The translations under genes and the position numbers were made by a program. From positions 248,001 to 312,000 of the forward strand of contig JAACJM010000017.1 of NCBI GenBank assembly GCA_013368315.1: a stretch of DNA of 64,000 bases, written 5' to 3'. The notes under the pieces were generated by a model. It searched no databases and was not told the DNA's origin. It was given only the letters and a program-made list of their open reading frames with translations. This DNA comes from Tetrapyrgos nigripes (lineage: Eukaryota > Basidiomycota > Agaricomycetes > Agaricales > Campanellaceae). This document shows, one piece after another, positions 57,601 to 64,000 of this stretch (the first letter of the stretch is position 1; every line of letters starts with the position of its first letter).

Positions 57601-58122
57601 GTACTACTACGACGCGGTTCAAGCATCCTGTGACTTTGCCAGACGCGTTTCTTTGGACTTGTTTCCCTCAGGCTTTACCTCCTTCCCGACGATACTTAAT
57701 CAGAGAAAAGTTGATGCACTAGACTGTGTATGCTGTTTCTGCAAAACAGACCCAGAAACTCCGGTGCACGCAATACACTCACATCCTCCAGTACTAGCTG
57801 ATCTTCGCGAGGCTTTCATCTCAGCTTTTTACAGCCTCTCGCGGCTCGCCCGAATATTGCCAGTCCCCGAGAATGATGAGGACCTACTAGCCAATTTTCT
57901 GTCCTTCAAGCCTGCCACATTCTCGTTAACAGCAAAATATGTCTATGAAGTATTGAACGTTCGATGCCACCCCTCTCTCTATGGTTTGTGCCAGCGAAAT
58001 ACATGTACAGGCACTGTTGCTTGCCCCGCTAGACTCAGCAAATGGGTCCACGTAGAGCTGCTTTTTGTCATACCTAGCTAGCTTTTGCGGTGCGGTGTAA
58101 TAAACTTGACTTGACTTGACTG
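57601..58122 (+). mobile_element. 5'-truncated LINE (non-LTR retrotransposon) remnant
   Basis: An open frame running into a stop at 58079-58081 ends with a Cys/His cluster CVCCFCKTDPETPVHAIHSH, resembling the C-xx-C...ET-xx-H motif at the end of fungal LINE ORF2 proteins. About 25 bp after the stop, AATAAACTTGACTTGACTTG forms a (TTGAC)n tail, typical of LINE 3' ends. The upstream reverse transcriptase is missing. The ET-xx-H cysteine that usually follows is replaced. Confidence 0.55.
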
Positions 58123-59068
58123 AACCAACAGCGGAATTTTGGATTTAATTCTAGATCTAGTAGCAACACTACTATAGTACTTGGACTTCTGATTCTGGTT
58201 CGTATTCTGATATTCATACTTGGTAGTACGTATAATATTTACAATACTTAATTTATATACACATTCAATGTGGCCATGGTTCTTGTCACATTCCATTTCT
58301 TCAACTTTGTCATCTGGAGTGCAGTCCAAACAAAATTAAATGAATATGAGCCTCCCCAATGTAATGAGGCTTCCGAGTCAACAATGGTCATGGACCTCGG
58401 GTGGAACGACAAGGACTTGGACTTTCTGTTCTTCATTCTACAGATTGAATCATAGTCAGCAATAAGTACCATGTAAAATATCATTAAAAAAGCAAACCTC
58501 GGTAATGTTTCTGGACCTGATTGGATTTTCAGATCGACGTGTTTGCAGTCTGCTGTTGATCGCATAACTGAAGTTGCCATCGGTAATAACATCTCCTGCA
58601 ATTCTGCGCAACTTTTCCCGAGAATTGAGAATGGCAACTAGAAATGGAGCCAGTAGATTGTCTGGAAATCATACCAAGATACACATAGTGATTGCATAGA
58701 TTTTACTGGTAATAAAATAGAAAGACATCCTGATTGTCATATACATCAGGAAATGGCCCGATTTCATTGAAGGGTTACCGTGGGTTTTTTGGTTGCCGAC
58801 AGGACTCCTCGACTTTTGGCACCTCTGTATCTTTCGTTCCTTGGCACTTTTAGGGTAGATTTGTACGTTAGGATAATGAAATACAAAGATATTGTTGAAC
58901 TAGAGTGAATACATACAAAATTTTGTCGAAAGGACTTCTATAATGTTCCTCAAAATATTAGGTTGTGGGAATGTTGTAGGGCTGTGAAGTTTCGGGGTTG
59001 TATCGGTTGTACAACCGCCTACAACCATGCGCAACCTTTTTGGACAGTTTCCTGATGTATATATTTAA
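58123..59068. other. AT-rich spacer
   Basis: Short open frames only. A minus-strand segment around 58490-58630 has intron-like GT/AG signals but no recognisable protein. Confidence 0.35.
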
Positions 59069-60105
59069 TCATTTCAGCTGTTCAAGAGGCTGTGAAAATT
59101 GGACTTCCCAGTATAATTTTTCGAATCCAGCATAGTAGGTTGCAATCAAGCAAATTTGAATGATGGTGACAAGAGCACCACAAGTAACCATAGACTGAAT
59201 AAGTTTCTGAATGAGTTTGTCTGTTCTGGATTGTTGTCGAGTTGGTGTTTCAATTGTCAGTTATTACAAGTTTCAGTAATTTCATTAACGCTTACCTTTT
59301 AATTCCAGTCCTGAATTGGAAAAGGTCATAGCAAAGTTGGAATGTTACTAGAACATCTGCAACTGCCGCACAACCAGTTTCAATTCCAGGTAGTAACTAA
59401 AACCAGTCAAGTCAATAGACACGTTTGGACAGTGACAGCTTTAATATTATTATCCTTTAGGCTCACACACCTTGAAGGTAGAGTCCAGTAATAGATCGAA
59501 TGATTTGTCCGCTAAGCTGTTAGCCACAACAAAAAATCCAGCAACTATTCATGAAACAATTGTTAGTCAAACATGTCAATTAGATGGAAATTTACGACAC
59601 ACCTAAAGCAGTAGAAGCCAAGAGTCCCTGACATTCATCATCAAGATATGATGACCACATGTCACAGAACCTAATGACTGGACTTACAATCGGCAGCAAA
59701 ATCCAACGGAATTTTCCAACTGTTTGCAATGCGCAAATCAGTAAGCTGTCAGGGTAGCCATTACAGATATTACTTACTCAACCATACCCGAGTCATAAAA
59801 AAGCAGTGAACATAAAATATGCTGATAGATGTCACTGCATGACCAACTCTTAAAGCACTACGAAGCAAAAGTCAGTAAATTTACAACCTTGAAGGCTGAA
59901 TCAAGATCTCACATAGAGATTTGGAAGAGTAAGGCCAAATTCCCAAAGTTTGCTACCTATTCAAAGACAGATAGTTAGCTGCAAAAGATGCTTGTAATAA
60001 AAGCATTGAGCTTACAAGATTGTGCTGTAAAACCTGCACATTTGTGCAGGTGAATACTAGTTCCAATACACTACACAAAAAGTGGCTTAGATCAACGGAG
60101 CATTA
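59069..60105 (-). CDS. AT-rich DUF6534-like membrane protein, 5' end not resolved
   Basis: Built from many short exons, so no long open frame exists. On the minus strand VLELVFTCTNVQVLQHNL (AG acceptor near 60087) joins VANFGNLALLFQIS, ALRVGHAVTSISIFYVHCFF with MTRVW, VGKFRWILLPI, GLLASTALG, VAGFFVVANSLADKSFDLLL, VADVLVTFQLCYDLFQFRTG with IKR, and DKLIQKLIQSMVTCGALVTI with IQICLIATYY. The stop is at 59069-59071. FGNxALL, FYxxxFxxRVW, ADVL and DKLIQKLIxxxxxxGALVT are the DUF6534 helix motifs. The first two helices should lie upstream, but I cannot find them by 60430, so the gene may be 5'-truncated or its first exons may be missed. Confidence 0.5.
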
Positions 60106-61951
60106 GCAAACAAGATGAAAAGACTGCTCACAATACAAGTAGCACCTGTATCACACAATCAATACTGCCCATCAAGTCATAGACATACTGAGGCCTACCA
60201 ATGTTCTCAGCATCCATACATCTTGATTATTGAAGATATAGGTCCAAGTTTGGAGTGGTTTTTTTTTTTGCAAGTCCTTCTCCATCAAAATTTTACAGGT
60301 TCAGAAGATAGTCAACACAAAATTTTCACAGGTTCTATTCAAGGTCCATATTCGGTGGTTCATGCAGGTGGCACTGGATTTGGGCAGCTGTTGCAGACCA
60401 TTCTGTTGACTGCTGATAAGTGATCATTGGCCCCCCTCCCAAGTTCGTCCAAACTGAGTAAGTTCTGATCAATAAGCCCCAGGGGAATTTTGGGGTCACT
60501 GAGGGCAGTAGTATGGTAGCAACTCTCTATCAAGGTCTCATCCTGTCTCATCCTGTCCTCTACCCCGTCCTCTCCTGCCCGGCGTGTATTGAGTGCCTGC
60601 ATACCTTGCCACAATGTGATCTGACATGGATGCCATATAAGTACAAATAATACATACCTAGTTATTGATACAGTACATATTACAACTACACAGAGTATGG
60701 ATGATATCTAGGATGGTGGAAAGCTTACAGATGAGAATAATGATGTTTCTTTCCACAGATGATTGTCGAACTGCTCAAACACATCAAAGGAGACTCAAAC
60801 GAGACTGAACTCCACGATGTCCAATTGTCTGGGCAGGTTCCATAAATGATACAGCCATATAAAGAATACGGCTAGTCTCTCCTAGACAGTAGAGACTACA
60901 CCGGTAACAAAATGACTGTCATATCAGACCTGCAAAAAAAATGGAGGATCATTGTCAAGCCACCTGCAAAAAATTGTTTACTGGAACCTGCGAAAAATTC
61001 CCGACATACAAGAAAGCAAACCTGCAAAAATTGGAGTGCCCTTTGGTGACCTGTAAAAAATTTTTGGCTTCATCTGGCTACCAGCAAAAAATTCATGATC
61101 TCATTCACAATCAGAATCTGCAAAAAATTTGCTGAAAACAACGCCTGCAAAAATTGGATATTTTGCACAATATTACCGCCATACATATGATCTAACCATG
61201 TATGTATTTGTACAGGCTACCCGAAGGCTACGTACAGCAACAGATGGTGCACTTTAATAAGTCCCGCAGCTTGTGGCCTTTTCCCCTACAACTTAGTATA
61301 GGAATTACAATAAGTAATTCATAGTAGAGTGATAGACCACATAAAATGGAGCTGATAGTTGGTATTGCACTTGCAGCTTTGGATGTATGCTGTCCAAAAT
61401 GTTGAAAAATCAAATTTCCGGATATCTAGCAGTACCATCTGGAAAATCAATCATTGCTCCCAGATTGCTTGGAGAGTATCAATCTGGATTTCAGCAGCAT
61501 TGTTCCATCCGGAAATTGAGACTCTTCCTGGAGATTCATACCAGAGTTTCCTCATGGAGTATGCGCAACAGCAAAGCCTGCATGGGAATCAATTCACCAT
61601 GTCACATTCACCCTCCCATCACCATTCAAATGCATCTTGCTCTGATGTATACTTGTATGTCTACTAACCTGAGAGTAGATCCATAAATAAACTCATGAAT
61701 CTGCCCAGGAAGTAAATCAACTGGGGAAAGGTGCCACTGCTTTGCATGGTAAGATACGAGGCCCTTTCCCAGTGAACATTTAGTACCAGCAGAGTAGCCT
61801 AGGGCTGCTCCAGAGAGGGATGCTTACAGGAACACACATTACTTCAATCACAGTCCAGTGGTCACTTGTTCCCAGGCTCACTACTACTCCTCTTTAAATC
61901 CAATCAAAGTGAGATGTTGAGCCTATGGACCAAATGTGCACTTGAGATGGT
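60106..61951. other. AT-rich spacer with CTGCAAAAA array
   Basis: Poly-T at 60260-60269. Array of CTGCAAAAA motifs at 60930-61155 (listed separately). No gene recognised. Confidence 0.4.
60930..61155. repeat. Eight-fold interspersed CCTGCAAAAAATT-like motif
   Basis: Motif near 60930, 60964, 60988, 61022, 61051, 61082, 61117 and 61145, spacing 24-35 bp. Variants: CCTGCAAAAA, CCTGCGAAAAATT, CCTGTAAAAAATT, CCAGCAAAAAATT. The sequence between copies is not repeated. Confidence 0.65.
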
Positions 61952-62134
61952 TGTTGAGAAGACAGACTCTAGGCTTTACCAATACCTGCCTATATTACAA
62001 ATTTGTTTCCTTTTTTATCTATCCTTTCTACCAAGTCCTGAACCCCTATCATACTATCAATACTGATAGACTATTTAGACTTTGTTGTAGATTTACTTTT
62101 GAATTCTACCTGTTTACACTGCACCTTTCCAACA
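61952..62134 (+). repeat. 5' LTR (183 bp) of short Ty1/copia-type element
   Basis: Starts TGTTGAGAAGACAGACTC, ends CCTTTCCAACA (TG...CA). Directly repeated at 63293-63461. Preceded by ATGGT. Confidence 0.85.
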
Positions 62135-62309
62135 GGTTATGGGCCTCTTGCTTTGAACAGCTGTGTCCAAGTCTTCTGTGCATCTGCTACCCTCTATATC
62201 TTTCTCATATTCCTTTCCCTACTGACATTCTATCTGCTCTTGACTCATGACTATCTTGTCACCAACTGACCCTGACTGACCCTGACTGACCAAACAAATG
62301 AATTGAACA

Positions 62310-63192
62310 ATGATGAAGCCCAGGACCAAGATTACCAAACTCTGTGGGGAAGTTAACTACACCACATGGGAGTTACAAACTCTTATTGCTGCTCACTCCG
62401 CTGGTCTCTTGGATATTGTCTTGGGGTTGGATTCAAGACCTACAACTGGTCCTAATAGTAAAATTTTCAAGGCTTGGAAGAATAGGCATGATGCTGCAAT
62501 GGAGTTGATTGTGAAGCACATGGAGGACAATACCCTTTCTCATGTCCAAGGTTTCAAGGAGGACCCTTCTGGTCTCTGGACTCATTTGGCTTTGCTCTAT
62601 GCCGACTCTGGGGGTTGGGGCTGCAGTGAGGCTTTTTCAGGAATTTGCTGCATTGCGATATAAAGGGGATGTGGATGATATGGCTGATGCCATGGGGAGG
62701 ATCCATGCTATTGCTGACACACTAGGAATGAACCACAATGACTGACTGAGTGACTACCAGATTATTGCTGTCATGCTGAATTGTGTGGCTGGAGATCCTC
62801 AGTTCAAGGATGTTATTTCATGATTGGAGGATGAGAAGGGGAGTTTGACAGTTCATGATGTGGAGCTGGCTTTGGTTAGATGGGCAAGGACATTGCAGGA
62901 TGATGGAAGTGTGTCTGCTGGGGGGGAGAGAAAGACAGGAATACTGGGGATGGCTCCTACACATGTGTTAAATGCAATGGCCAAGTTGAACTTGCATTGT
63001 ATGAACCCGAAATGCTTGCATCTTGGACATCTTATAGAGGATTGCTTCAAGGAGGGGGGAGGAAGGGCTGGACAATATCCACAGTGGTACCTTGATCTAC
63101 GCAACTGCACATCTGATACTACAATGACGAACACCACTGAATCGATGACCCCAACTGTGTCTTTGACTACCACTGGAGTCTTTGCTTTGTAA
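62310..63192 (+). pseudogene. Degenerate copia Gag polyprotein
   Basis: Starts MMKPRTKITKLCGEVNYTTW, the KLxGxNYxxW motif of the copia-type Gag (UBN2 family). A frameshift lies near 62610, and TGA stops at 62743-62745 and 62821-62823 interrupt the frame, which continues through a zinc-knuckle-like CMNPKCLHLGHLIEDC (C-x4-C-x4-H-x4-C, where C-x2-C is usual). It ends at 63190-63192. Both TGA codons could have come from CGA or TGG by C-to-T or G-to-A change. Confidence 0.7.
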
Positions 63193-63292
63193 TGGCTTCA
63201 GGGGGAGTGTATCTCTTAAATTTTTTGTTTCTTTCTTTTATTTTTGTCTTCTTACTGTCTGGGCTTAGAAAGGCCTTTCATCTGAGGGGGAG

Positions 63293-63461
63293 TGTTGAGA
63301 AGACAAACTCCAGGCTTTGCTGATACCTGCTTATATTATAAATTTGTTTCCTTTTTTTAAATCTATATCCTATCTACTAAGTCCCGAATCCCTATCATAC
63401 CGTAGTTACTGATAGACTATTTAGACTTTGTTGTACCCATTCACGCTGCGCCTTTCCAACA
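63293..63461 (+). repeat. 3' LTR (169 bp)
   Basis: TGTTGAGAAGACAAACTCCA to CCTTTCCAACA, several substitutions and short indels relative to the 5' LTR. Followed by ATGGT. Confidence 0.85.
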
Positions 63462-64000
63462 ATGGTAATCAGACTTGATTCACAAAGCTCCTGCATTTGT
63501 GCAGACCTCAAGCACAAGAATCCATGGATATTGATACAATGTTCAATATCTGACTATGATGGGGAGAATCATAAAAATTTCTATTCATGTCCTGTCAGCA
63601 GATACGAAGATGGGAACTTGCTTGGAAAGTGCCTTCTCTGATGATTGCTATGAAGGCTGTTACCTCACAAGAACAATGATCATCCATGAAATTGTTCAAG
63701 CATTCAAGGTGTCACTTACCATAAGCATAAAGGGCCAAGACCCCTTGTGGCTACAAAAAATGCAAAATACAAGTACCACTGGCATTTGTGGTTGGAAATT
63801 GTGTCTTTAGCTACAAAAAAATATTATTTGCATGTACTCTATTAGTTAAAAAAAACTGTTGTTGGGTATGGGTCAGCACAGGTTTCCAAATCTGGGTCCG
63901 TGCCCATACCCGTCTGCCCCATGCTTTTCACTAATCAAGAATAGATGCAAGGTGGTGCCTCTTCTGATGAAAAGAATGTTTGTTCCAGTTACATATGACT
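63462..64000. other. AT-rich right edge, no gene recognised
   Basis: Short open frames without family or splice support. Confidence 0.35.

Larger units (their letters stand above)
61952..63461 (+). mobile_element. Non-autonomous Ty1/copia-type LTR retrotransposon carrying only gag-like sequence
   Basis: About 1.5 kb with 183- and 169-bp LTRs and an exact 5-bp target duplication, ATGGT, at 61947-61951 and 63462-63466. A purine-rich tract, CTGAGGGGGAG, lies directly before the 3' LTR, and GGTTATGGGCC follows the 5' LTR in the primer-binding position (tRNA not identified). No protease, integrase or reverse transcriptase is present in the interior. Confidence 0.82.

Noticed and set aside
60033..60050. 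Palindrome as a Helitron 3' hairpin
   Set aside because: No CTRR end immediately downstream and it overlaps a supported exon of the AT-rich membrane gene.
60930..61155. CRISPR array
   Set aside because: Motif is about 12 bp with irregular spacing in a eukaryotic genome; it does not meet repeat-length or regularity expectations.

Overview
The window is nuclear DNA from a basidiomycete fungus, most likely an Agaricomycete. Genes are dense and interrupted by many short (about 50-85 bp) GT-AG introns. Several families typical of mushrooms are present: a ricin-B/CCL2-like lectin, DUF6534 and DUF6593 proteins, GMC alcohol oxidases and a DUF2306 membrane protein. I assigned exons by hand from splice signals, frame continuity and, where available, paralogue comparison; no search was run.

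Layout. 1-5.5 kb: a xylulose kinase cut by the left edge, a beta-trefoil lectin, an intron-containing tRNA-Thr and a GFA/CENP-V zinc protein. 5.6-21.9 kb: a methanol-oxidation neighbourhood. It holds three paralogous alcohol oxidases, two intact and tandem on the plus strand. The third is inverted and broken by two separate DNA-transposon insertions. An MDP-1-type HAD phosphatase lies between them, and an NAD-dependent formate dehydrogenase follows. 21.8-24.9 kb: a tandem duplication of about 1.5 kb carrying an acyl-protein thioesterase and the last exon of formate dehydrogenase. 25-26.8 kb: DUF2306 membrane protein.

27.3-40.4 kb: four divergent paralogues that I read as a lineage-specific cyclin-box-like family, two on each strand, with low-complexity or acidic tails. 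This is the best candidate for an undescribed gene set. 40.9-50 kb: DUF6593 protein, secreted FAD oxidase, DUF6534 membrane protein, secreted M28 aminopeptidase and SUMO. 50.9-56.9 kb: a very large low-complexity protein with an N-terminal helical domain.

57.2-64 kb: a visibly AT-richer, repeat-rich block. It holds a hAT-like MITE, a LINE 3' remnant, a hidden AT-rich DUF6534-like gene, a CTGCAAAAA array and a short LTR retrotransposon of Ty1/copia type with only gag-like sequence.

How the genes work together: alcohol oxidase (methanol to formaldehyde and H2O2) and formate dehydrogenase (formate to CO2) are steps of one pathway. The GFA protein and xylulose kinase could touch the same chemistry, but that is inference from proximity. 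The cyclin-like genes have no visible partner kinase in the window.
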